A stretch of 5,729 nucleotides of DNA. It comes from Oscillospiraceae bacterium. GTDB taxonomy: Bacteria > Bacillota > Clostridia > Oscillospirales > Ruminococcaceae. The translations under genes and the position numbers were made by a program. Where the stretch lies: the NCBI GenBank assembly GCA_017544185.1, contig JAFYEQ010000091.1, forward strand, positions 1 through 5,729. The letters run 5' to 3'. Every line of letters begins with the position of its first letter. Positions within the stretch are counted from its first letter, which is position 1. This document shows positions 1 to 5,264 of the stretch, piece after piece. Below the pieces are notes generated by a model. The model made no database searches and was not told the DNA's origin. It saw only the letters and a program-made list of their open reading frames with translations.

Positions 1-798
1 CGCGGTATCATGGGTACTTGGCTTGTCCCAGTCATGTATGAGCTCCGGCACTATATGGCTGCCCATGTCGCAGTCGATGAAGGTGACGCGGGCGTGATCG
101 CGCCACGGTCGGCCCAGGTATACCGTACGGTCGGGGCAGTCGGACGTGAAAACACATCCCTCGAACACATAGCCCCCATCGCCCTCGTAGGCGGAGGACG
201 CGGTCACATAGCCGTTCACTGCCTGCCCGCGGTCAAGGGAGCATATATTACAGTCGGTGAAGCGTGCGTTTGCGGAGCCGAATATGAAGTCCACGTCGCC
301 CTCGATATAGCAGCGGTCGTAATACTGATGCACGCTCCTGCGCGGCGCATGCTCCGTAGGCCCCGTGAATCCTCCCTTCTCGATCTCATGATGTGGGAGC
401 GGTCCCGTGAACAGCGTGTCCTGCCGCCCGAGGATCCGACAGTCAAAAAAGCGCAGCCTGTCCCCCTCGGCGTAGAGCGCCACCGCCTGACCGATATCCT
501 TGCCCCAGCCTGCGGTGTTCTCTATGGTGATATGCTCCATCACCACATCATCGGAGAATACCAGACAGGTATAGGAACGAAACGTCCCCAGCTTACCGTC
601 CTCACAGGGCATATATCCGTAGAGCCCGCCCGTGATCACCGTATCACGGGCGCTCTCGCCTATGAGTGTCAGGGGCTTGCGTATCTCTACCCGCTCGCGG
701 TATATGCCGCTCCTCACGTACACCGTGCCGCCGACGGGACACGCGTCCACAGCGGACTGCACGGTAGTATAGCTCTCGCTAATGCCAACGGTCAGCAT
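1..798 (-). CDS. Pectin methylesterase (pectinesterase, CE8-type), C-terminus cut by window edge
   Basis: Hydrolyses methyl esters of galacturonate units in pectin or pectic oligomers, releasing methanol. The 266 visible residues are open to the left edge; the family domain is roughly 290-300 residues, so the last few dozen are missing. All family active-site motifs are present: GQAVAL (oxyanion Gln104), GRQDT (Gln126 and acid/base Asp127), GDVDFIFG (nucleophile Asp170) and LGRPW (Arg230). Between QDTLF and the next strand (about residues 131-157) lies a loop of some 20-25 residues longer than in plant enzymes, with the sequence TGPLPHHEIEKGGF. The ATG at 798 is chosen because AGGAAAGG lies 7 bases upstream and the protein opens directly with the first beta-helix turn (YTTVQSAVDACP). 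No signal peptide or lipobox is visible, so it is inferred to act in the cytoplasm on imported methylated oligogalacturonides. Third gene of the leftward unit, 124 bases after uxaC. Confidence 0.93.
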   Translation of the reverse strand, partial: MLTVGISESYTTVQSAVDACPVGGTVYVRSGIYRERVEIRKPLTLIGESARDTVITGGLYGYMPCEDGKLGTFRSYTCLVFSDDVVMEHITIENTAGWGKDIGQAVALYAEGDRLRFFDCRILGRQDTLFTGPLPHHEIEKGGFTGPTEHAPRRSVHQYYDRCYIEGDVDFIFGSANARFTDCNICSLDRGQAVNGYVTASSAYEGDGGYVFEGCVFTSDCPDRTVYLGRPWRDHARVTFIDCDMGSHIVPELIHDWDKPSTHDTA

Positions 799-817
799 AG
801 TATCACCTTTCCTGTAT
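796..817 (-). promoter_or_regulatory. Ribosome binding site and initiation region of the pectin methylesterase
   Basis: Read leftward, ACAGGAAAGGTGATACTATG ends in the start codon, with AAAGG 7 bases before ATG. It fixes the start at 798. The same stretch recurs almost unchanged before uxaC (2342-2321; 20 of 22 bases agree). Confidence 0.75.
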
Positions 818-840
818 GCCCTGTATGACTTGCCCATAAA

Positions 841-878
841 CAACAGGACCTCTCCGCGAAGGAGAGGCACTGCTGTTG
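841..878 (-). other. Two-part hairpin between uxaC and the esterase gene; possible weak terminator or processing site
   Basis: Arms CCTCTCC (849-855) and GGAGAGG (861-867) pair perfectly over a 5-base loop. A second, outer pairing CAACAG (841-846) with CTGTTG (873-878) extends the stem across an internal loop of 2 and 5 bases. In the leftward transcript the hairpin follows the uxaC stop by about 45 bases and is followed by UUUAUG, not a proper U run. It therefore does not look like an efficient intrinsic terminator. Partial termination, or protection of the upstream uxaC message from 3' decay, would fit its place between cistrons. Confidence 0.5.
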
Positions 879-922
879 AGGGGATCAGAGAAGGAAGAGT
901 ATAGCGTTAGTTATCTTACAGA

Positions 923-2323
923 TCAGAAGCCGAAATATCTCTTGGCATTGTTGTAGGATATATCCTCAACTATGCTGCCGAGGGTCTTCATGTCTGCGGG
1001 GTACTTCCCCTGCTCCACCCAGCTGCCGAACAGGTCGCAGAGGATGCGGCGGAAGTACTCATGACGGGGATAGGACAGGAAGGAGCGGGAATCGGTGAGC
1101 ATGCCCACGAAGCCTGCCAGATAGCCCAAGTTGCCGAGGGATGTGAGCTGTGCCTTCATGCCTGTCTCATGGTCGTTGAACCACCAGGCGCTGCCGTGCT
1201 GTATCTTGCCCACCGCGTCGGAGGACTGGAAGCAGCCCAGTATGGTATCTATAGCCTGATCGTCATGCGGGTTCAGTGAGTATATTATCGTCTTCGGCAG
1301 TTCGCCTGTTACTTCCAGAGCGTTCAGGAAATCGGCAAGATCTGCAGACGAGGTATAGGTGCTTATGCAGTCATAGCCCGTGTCAGGGCCCAGTCTGTCG
1401 AACATGACCTTATTGTTGTCGCGCTTGGCGCCCATATGCAGCTGCATCGCCCAGCCGTATCTGTGGTACATCCTGCCCATGAACAGCATGAACGCAGTCT
1501 TGAACTGTACCTTCTCGGTATCGTTCACCTCGCCGCCGGAGAGCTTCTTCTGAAGTATCTCGTTGGCCTTGGCGTCGCTGATGGGAGCATAGTAGGGGAA
1601 CTCCCATGCGTGGTCGGACACCTTGCAGCCCATAGATGCAAAGTGATCCATGCGCTTCACCAGTGCATCCTTCAGGCTGTCCCAGGAGGATATGTCTATA
1701 CCGCTGACGCCGCTGAGCTTTGCGATATACTCGGCGAAGTCGGGCTTCTCGATGTTCATGGCCTTGTCGGGACGCCATGCGGGATATACTTTCACGTCGA
1801 AGGATGTGTCCTCCGCGATCGCCTTATGCTGATCCAGACTGTCCGCAGGGTCGTCGGTGGTGCATATCACATCCACGTTGGACCTGCGTATGATATTTCG
1901 TACAGACATATCCGGAGAGCGGAGGGCCTCCCCTGTCAGCTCCCATACCTCATCGGCTGTATCGGCGTTCAGTACGCCTGTATACCCGAAGTAGCGCTGC
2001 AGCTCCAGATGGCTCCAGTGGTAGAGAGGATTGCCTATGGCACGGGAAAGGGTCTCTGCCCATTTCCGGAACTTCTCACGCTCGGGAGCGTCGCCGGTGA
2101 TGTACTTCTCCTCGACGCCTGCACTGCGCATGAGCCTCCACTTGTAGTGATCGCCCCCCAGCCATACCTGAGTGATGCTGTCGAACTGTCTGTCACGGGC
2201 GATCTCAGCGGGATCTATGTGACAGTGATAGTCTATTATGGGCATCCTCTCCGCATAGCTGTGGAACAGCTCGGAAGCGGTATCCGTAGAGAGCATGAAG
2301 TCCTTATCCATGAAGCTTTTCAT
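923..2323 (-). CDS. uxaC: Uronate isomerase (glucuronate/galacturonate isomerase) UxaC
   Basis: Interconverts D-galacturonate and D-tagaturonate, and D-glucuronate and D-fructuronate: the first cytoplasmic step of the isomerase pathway to KDG. The 466-residue product matches the usual length of about 470 (E. coli 470) and appears complete. It belongs to the amidohydrolase superfamily: the metal-binding HxH is His33-Cys-His35 in DYHCHIDP. Family blocks follow in order: GGDHYKWR (about 56-63), TTDDPADSL, VYPAWRPDKA, SDHAWEFPYY, LHMGAKRDNN, SLNPHDD, HGSAWWFNDH, and LTDSRSFLSYPRHEYFRRIL (from about 409), whose Asp411 is the probable C-terminal metal or catalytic aspartate. The ATG at 2323 has AAAGAGG 5 bases upstream and gives an N-terminus (MDKDFMLSTDTASELFH) like that of known UxaC. 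It lies 37 bases after the regulator stop and is surely cotranscribed with it. Confidence 0.97.
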   Translation of the reverse strand: MKSFMDKDFMLSTDTASELFHSYAERMPIIDYHCHIDPAEIARDRQFDSITQVWLGGDHYKWRLMRSAGVEEKYITGDAPEREKFRKWAETLSRAIGNPLYHWSHLELQRYFGYTGVLNADTADEVWELTGEALRSPDMSVRNIIRRSNVDVICTTDDPADSLDQHKAIAEDTSFDVKVYPAWRPDKAMNIEKPDFAEYIAKLSGVSGIDISSWDSLKDALVKRMDHFASMGCKVSDHAWEFPYYAPISDAKANEILQKKLSGGEVNDTEKVQFKTAFMLFMGRMYHRYGWAMQLHMGAKRDNNKVMFDRLGPDTGYDCISTYTSSADLADFLNALEVTGELPKTIIYSLNPHDDQAIDTILGCFQSSDAVGKIQHGSAWWFNDHETGMKAQLTSLGNLGYLAGFVGMLTDSRSFLSYPRHEYFRRILCDLFGSWVEQGKYPADMKTLGSIVEDISYNNAKRYFGF

Positions 2324-2342
2324 AGTATCCTCTTTCCTGTAT
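2321..2342 (-). promoter_or_regulatory. Ribosome binding site and initiation region of uxaC
   Basis: Leftward ACAGGAAAGAGGATACTATG has GGAAAGAGG 5 bases before ATG. It is nearly identical to the initiation region of the esterase gene, differing at two positions over 22 bases. Confidence 0.75.
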
Positions 2343-2357
2343 CATCGGGGATGATAC
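2339..2357 (-). repeat. Perfect 8-base inverted repeat between the regulator gene and uxaC
   Basis: GTATCATC (2339-2346) and GATGATAC (2350-2357) are exact reverse complements separated by GGG. In the leftward transcript they form an 8-pair hairpin with a CCC loop. It starts 3 bases after the regulator stop codon and ends against the uxaC Shine-Dalgarno sequence. It lacks a U tract, so it is not an intrinsic terminator. It could tune uxaC translation or mRNA decay; it does not resemble the CG-centred operators upstream. Confidence 0.6.
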
Positions 2358-2360
2358 CCG

Positions 2361-3380
2361 TCATTTGCCAAAGCATGTGGTCCCGCGCTCTACCAGCTCG
2401 CAGGAATATACCGTCTGCTTCGGGACGCTGCGTGCGTTGTCGGAGAAGATCTGCATCAGTGATGATACGCTCTTCTCGCATAATGCCTCCAGCTTGTTGT
2501 CTATGGAAGTGAGCTCGGGCTCACAGCATTCACAAAGGTCGAAATTATTGTAACCCGTTACAGCTATATCCTCCGGCACCCTCGCGCCCTTTGAAAGGGC
2601 GAACTTCAGAGCGCCTATGGCCAGCATATCCTCCGCGGCGATGATACAGTCTGTATCGGGATCCGCCTCGATCATACGGTCGCGGACGTAGTTCACCATG
2701 CCCGTCTTGTTGGGAGGATAGACCGTGAGTATATGCTCATCGGGGTGGTCTATACCGAATTGCTCCAGCGCGTCCTTGAAGCCTCTTATCTTCTTCTTGG
2801 CGCTGTAGGACGAGGAATTGCATAAGAACAGCGGCGACTTGCGGCCGCTCTCCAGCAGCTTCCGCGTGATCTCGTATATGGCCAGATGATCGTCGCATAC
2901 GGTGCAGTACACATTGGGAGCGTTGAGTATGCCGTTGATGATCATCACGGGGACGCTCCCCGCCGCCTCGACTATGTACGCATTCAGCTCGTCTGTCTCC
3001 TCTACGTAGGAGGAGCCCACGAGTATCACCGCATCCACCCGCTTGGACAGGATCAGCTTCATCTGCTTCACCTTCACGGAGTGGTCGCGGCCCGTGCAGC
3101 ACAGTATCAGGTCGTACCCGGCCTTACGCAGGTACTCCTCAAGAAAATATATGGCCTTGGCTATGTAACGGTCGGAGGAGTCTGAGCACATGATGCCCAC
3201 GGTCTTCATAGTGTTGAGGCCCAGTCCCCTTGCGAACACATTGGGGGTATAGCCGTACTCCTCGATCACAGCCAGCACCTTCGCCCGCGTCTTCTCGCTG
3301 ACGCTGGCGCTGCCGTTGATCACACGGGATACGGTAGCAGTGGAGAAGCCCGTCTTCTTGGATATGTCATATATGTTCAA
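2361..3380 (-). CDS. LacI/GalR-family transcriptional regulator, probable uronate-responsive repressor
   Basis: DNA-binding repressor with a sugar-binding core, inferred to sense a galacturonate-pathway metabolite and control both arms of this locus. The 339 residues fit the family (about 330-340). Residues 1-46 are the LacI helix-turn-helix: IYDISKKTGFSTATVSRVINGSASVSEKTRAKV. The positions matching LacI Tyr17-Gln18-Arg22 are Thr14-Ala15-Arg19; an Ala at the second position with the ATVSRV helix is the type seen in CcpA and GalR, which read TGTAA half-sites around a CG centre. The hinge helix (PNVFARGL, 46-53) is intact, and residues from about 60 form the periplasmic-binding-protein-like core. 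The start is TTG at 3380: no in-frame ATG lies near, the protein begins where the family begins, and AGGGGG sits 7 bases upstream. First gene of the leftward unit. The effector is not identifiable from sequence. Confidence 0.94.
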   Translation of the reverse strand: MNIYDISKKTGFSTATVSRVINGSASVSEKTRAKVLAVIEEYGYTPNVFARGLGLNTMKTVGIMCSDSSDRYIAKAIYFLEEYLRKAGYDLILCCTGRDHSVKVKQMKLILSKRVDAVILVGSSYVEETDELNAYIVEAAGSVPVMIINGILNAPNVYCTVCDDHLAIYEITRKLLESGRKSPLFLCNSSSYSAKKKIRGFKDALEQFGIDHPDEHILTVYPPNKTGMVNYVRDRMIEADPDTDCIIAAEDMLAIGALKFALSKGARVPEDIAVTGYNNFDLCECCEPELTSIDNKLEALCEKSVSSLMQIFSDNARSVPKQTVYSCELVERGTTCFGK

Positions 3381-3393
3381 AAGACGGCCCCCT
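3378..3393 (-). promoter_or_regulatory. Ribosome binding site and TTG start of the regulator
   Basis: Reading leftward, AGGGGG (3393-3388) is followed by 7 bases and TTG (3380-3378). The next codons give NIYDIS, the standard LacI-family N-terminus. This decides for TTG, as there is no in-frame ATG to compete. Confidence 0.75.
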
Positions 3394-3413
3394 CTCAGCG
3401 TATGTGACGCTCA

Positions 3414-3427
3414 TGTGACCGCTTACA
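3414..3427 (-). promoter_or_regulatory. Operator-like box O3 in the regulator leader
   Basis: Read leftward this is TGTAAGCGGTCACA, one base from the O1 box TGTAAGCGGTTACA. It is CG-centred with near-palindromic arms. It lies about 54-67 bases downstream of the predicted regulator start site, where a bound repressor could block elongation or contact the other boxes. It also fits the CcpA cre consensus TGWAANCGNTNWCA in this orientation. A partial copy, ATGTGAC, stands 11 bases to its left (3402-3408 against 3413-3419), about one helical turn away. Confidence 0.6.
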
Positions 3428-3456
3428 TTAGCAACACAGCGATATCTGCGGTGATC

Positions 3457-3480
3457 TGTAAGCGGATACGATCGTTTACA
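3457..3480 (-). promoter_or_regulatory. Composite operator-like element O2 at the regulator start site
   Basis: On the plus strand, TGTAAGCGGATACG (3457-3470) matches the O1 box at 12 of 14 positions. It runs into CGTTTACA (3473-3480), a second half-site. The outer arms TGTAAGCG and CGTTTACA are inverted with one mismatch over an 8-base spacer. The element covers roughly +1 to +24 of the predicted leftward transcript, so binding here would be expected to repress the regulator and uxaC unit. Confidence 0.5.
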
Positions 3481-3486
3481 TGTTTC

Positions 3487-3515
3487 ATTATACACAAGCC
3501 GCTGTGGAAAATCAA
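3487..3515 (-). promoter_or_regulatory. Sigma-A type promoter of the regulator-uxaC-esterase unit
   Basis: Leftward -35 TTGATT (3515-3510), 17-base spacer, -10 TATAAT (3492-3487); expected start near 3480, leaving a leader of about 100 bases. Upstream (3520-3540) is rich in A and T tracts (AAATTT, AAAA), as in an UP element. The predicted start falls on the edge of the O2 box, suggesting autoregulation. Confidence 0.7.
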
Positions 3516-3595
3516 CACCTATTTTGCAAATTTGTGAAATACATACAAAATAAAATTTTTTTATTGATATATCTGACAAAATTGACCAGATCCTA

Positions 3596-3624
3596 TTGAC
3601 ATTCACAAGGCAAAAAGATATAAT
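3596..3624 (+). promoter_or_regulatory. Consensus sigma-A promoter of uxaB-uxaA
   Basis: TTGACA (3596-3601), 17-base spacer, TATAAT (3619-3624): both hexamers and the spacing are exact consensus. Expected start at about 3630, directly at the O1 box, giving a leader of about 136 bases before uxaB. So strong a core promoter fits a gene kept off by a repressor. Confidence 0.85.
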
Positions 3625-3629
3625 GTGGA

Positions 3630-3643
3630 TGTAAGCGGTTACA
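3630..3643 (+). promoter_or_regulatory. Operator O1 (LacI-family or cre-type box) at the uxaB start site
   Basis: TGTAAGCGGTTACA has perfectly complementary 5-base outer arms TGTAA/TTACA around a CG centre, the standard LacI/GalR-family operator form. It lies 5 bases after the -10 hexamer, covering about +1 to +14, so binding would block initiation. It is the best-conserved of the boxes in the spacer. It also fits the CcpA cre consensus TGWAANCGNTNWCA exactly. The adjacent family regulator with a TA-type recognition helix makes it the likelier ligand, but this is inference. Confidence 0.75.
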
Positions 3644-3692
3644 GTAGCCCTTACATACGCTCCATACTTGTACACAGAATGTTGGGATGCGT

Positions 3693-3726
3693 CCGCAGAG
3701 CAAGAGCTCTGCGGCGGGTCTCCCGC
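3693..3726 (+). other. Tandem hairpins in the uxaB leader RNA
   Basis: CCGCAGAGC (3693-3701) pairs perfectly with GCTCTGCGG (3706-3714) over the loop AAGA: nine pairs, seven of them G-C. Immediately after, GCGGG (3714-3718) pairs with CCCGC (3722-3726) over TCT. No U run follows, so this is not an intrinsic terminator. The uxaB ribosome binding site begins 25 bases downstream and is left unpaired by both stems. It may stabilise the 5' end or be part of an unknown leader element; it matches no riboswitch I recognise. Confidence 0.6.
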
Positions 3727-3750
3727 ATACCGGATACCTATAAGGACCAA

Positions 3751-3769
3751 AAGGAGTCGAAGGATCTTG
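3751..3769 (+). promoter_or_regulatory. Ribosome binding site and TTG start of uxaB
   Basis: AAGGAG (3751-3756) precedes TTG (3767-3769) by 10 bases, slightly long but workable. The reading frame stays open upstream to another TTG at 3668, but that one has no ribosome binding site, and its frame would have to run through the leader hairpins. There is no in-frame ATG before residue 30 or so. Confidence 0.7.
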
Positions 3770-5233
3770 GAACAGATAAACATCATCGACACGGGCACGG
3801 TAAAGCCCAAGAGACCGATCAAGGCGATACAGTTCGGCGAGGGCAACTTCCTGAGGGCCTTCGTGGACTATATGATAGATATACTCAATGAGTACACCGA
3901 TACCGACATAGGCATCACCATACTCAAGCCTATCCCCTACGGTACCCTGGACCGCTTCAGAGCACAGGACAGCATATACACGGTATACCTCCGAGGTCTG
4001 TGCGACGGCAAGGAGACGAAGATACGCCGTGTGATAACCTCTGTAGACAATGTGTTCGGCTGCACCGAGGACTACGAGCAGTATGCAGCGCTGGCAAAGC
4101 TGGACGACCTTCGCTTCGTGATATCCAACACTACCGAGGCAGGCATCGTCCTCGACGAGAACGACAGGCTGGACATGTGTCCTCCGCAGAGCTTCCCCGG
4201 CAAGCTGACCAAGTTCTTGTTCGAGCGCTATCAGCACTTCCATGGTGATACCTCCAAGGGCCTTGTGATGCTCCCCGTAGAGCTCATAGACAACAACGGC
4301 AAAGAGCTGAAGAGATGCGTACACGCTCTTGCAGATCTCTGGCAGCTGGGCGATGAGTTCTCCAAATGGCTGGACACCGCCTGCGTATTCACATCCACAC
4401 TGGTAGACCGCATAGTCACGGGGTTCCCCCGTGACGAAGCGGAGAGCATATACGAAGAACTGGGTTACAGAGACGAGCTGCTGGTGACAGGCGAGCCCTT
4501 CGCCCTCTGGGTCATCGAGTCCGACAAGGACATCAGCGGCGAGCTCCCCTTCCATAAGGCGGATCTCCCCGTCATATTCACCGACGACCACAGGCCCTAT
4601 AAGCAGCGCAAGGTGCGTATACTCAACGGCGCACATACCTCCTTCGTGCTGGCGTCCTTCCTTGCCGGCAACGACTACGTAGGTCAGTCCATGGAGGACG
4701 AGGACATATTCTCCTTCATGCACAAGACCATATTCGATGAGGTCATCCCGGGTCTGGATCTTCCCAAGTCGGATCTTATCAGCTTCGCAGAGTCCGTCAT
4801 AGACCGTTTCAAGAACCCGTTCATAAAGCACGCCCTGCTTTCTATATCCCTCAACTCCGTATCCAAGTGGCGTGCAAGATGCATGCCCTCACTGATAAAG
4901 TATATCGAGGTCACCCATCGGATACCCAACTGTCTGGCCTTCTCCCTTGCAGCGCTGATCGCGTTCTACAGCGGCAGCGAGATCAGGGACGGCGCTCTGA
5001 TAGGTCACAGGGGCGATGAGGAGTACCAGATCCGCGACGACAAGGCAGTGCTGGAGTTCTTCTCTCAAAACAGCAGCCTTGACGCAGATGCCCTCACCCA
5101 TGCTGTGCTCTCCGAGAAGTCCTTCTGGGGCGAGGATCTTACCGACCGCCCGGGCCTGGAGGCCGTCATCGCTATGATGCTGGAGGATATCCGCACCGAA
5201 GGCATAAGGGCAGCGCTGAAGAAGACCATATGA
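3767..5233 (+). CDS. uxaB: Tagaturonate reductase (altronate oxidoreductase) UxaB
   Basis: NAD(H)-dependent reduction of D-tagaturonate to D-altronate, second cytoplasmic step of galacturonate catabolism. From the TTG at 3767 the product has 488 residues (E. coli UxaB 483). It belongs to the polyol-type long-chain dehydrogenase (mannitol dehydrogenase) family. The N-terminal nucleotide-binding block is IQFGEGNFLRAFVD; VISNTTEAGI and GLVMLPVELIDNNG follow in the first domain. STLVDRIVTGFPRD is the family signature region. The catalytic K-x4-N-x2-H of the family is Lys282, Asn287 and His290 in KVRILNGAHT, followed by the helical C-terminal domain (SVSKWRARCMPSL). FGEGNFLRAF and the adjoining uxaA favour tagaturonate reductase over fructuronate reductase (UxuB). 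First gene of the rightward unit, 28 bases before uxaA; start choice is explained at its ribosome binding site. Confidence 0.95.
   Translation: MEQINIIDTGTVKPKRPIKAIQFGEGNFLRAFVDYMIDILNEYTDTDIGITILKPIPYGTLDRFRAQDSIYTVYLRGLCDGKETKIRRVITSVDNVFGCTEDYEQYAALAKLDDLRFVISNTTEAGIVLDENDRLDMCPPQSFPGKLTKFLFERYQHFHGDTSKGLVMLPVELIDNNGKELKRCVHALADLWQLGDEFSKWLDTACVFTSTLVDRIVTGFPRDEAESIYEELGYRDELLVTGEPFALWVIESDKDISGELPFHKADLPVIFTDDHRPYKQRKVRILNGAHTSFVLASFLAGNDYVGQSMEDEDIFSFMHKTIFDEVIPGLDLPKSDLISFAESVIDRFKNPFIKHALLSISLNSVSKWRARCMPSLIKYIEVTHRIPNCLAFSLAALIAFYSGSEIRDGALIGHRGDEEYQIRDDKAVLEFFSQNSSLDADALTHAVLSEKSFWGEDLTDRPGLEAVIAMMLEDIRTEGIRAALKKTI
4415..4435 (+). repeat. Perfect 9-base inverted repeat inside uxaB
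   Basis: GTCACGGGG (4415-4423) and CCCCGTGAC (4427-4435) are exact reverse complements around TTC, a very stable hairpin in mRNA. It lies in frame over the codons for the conserved VTGFPRD block, so it may be a by-product of codon choice (GGG, CCC, CGT). Confidence 0.55.
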
Positions 5234-5250
5234 CCGACAGGGCATCGCAT

Positions 5251-5264
5251 AGGAGACTTTGATG
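5251..5264 (+). promoter_or_regulatory. Ribosome binding site and ATG of uxaA
   Basis: AGGAG (5251-5255) stands 6 bases before ATG (5262-5264). It fixes the uxaA start within the 28-base gap after uxaB, and no promoter or terminator is visible in that gap, supporting cotranscription. Confidence 0.8.

Larger units (their letters stand above)
3381..3766. promoter_or_regulatory. Divergent intergenic control region
   Basis: This 386-base gap between two divergent genes contains no convincing gene. The middle (about 3481-3630) is strongly AT-rich, with an AATAAAA/TTTTATT inverted repeat at 3549-3565, in contrast to the GC-rich genes. It carries two back-to-back promoters with predicted starts about 150 bases apart, operator-like boxes at 3414-3427, 3457-3480 and 3630-3643, and two hairpins in the uxaB leader (3693-3726). 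Confidence 0.85.

Noticed and set aside
10..828. Long plus-strand open frame of 272 codons at the left end
   Set aside because: It is the antisense of the pectin methylesterase, whose minus-strand translation carries every family motif; the plus-strand protein resembles nothing and has no ribosome binding site.
885..922. Possible promoter for the esterase gene (leftward TATACT)
   Set aside because: No acceptable -35 hexamer stands 16-18 bases upstream, so read-through from uxaC is the simpler reading.
1436..2512. Plus-strand open frame of 358 codons opposite uxaC
   Set aside because: Antisense shadow produced by codon bias; it runs across the uxaC-regulator junction and has no recognisable domain.
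3679..3760. Possible arginine-rich leader peptide (MLGCVRRARALRR) in the uxaB leader
   Set aside because: No Shine-Dalgarno sequence before the ATG, the frame continues far into uxaB, and the arginines come from the hairpin sequence. An attenuation mechanism is not supported.
3668..3766. Longer uxaB N-terminus from the upstream TTG at 3668
   Set aside because: The extra 33 residues have no counterpart in the family as I recall it, no ribosome binding site precedes 3668, and the stretch is occupied by leader hairpins and the true ribosome binding site.
3593..4831. Minus-strand open frame of 412 codons opposite uxaB
   Set aside because: Antisense shadow of uxaB that also runs through the promoter and operator region; low-complexity composition typical of a complementary-strand frame.
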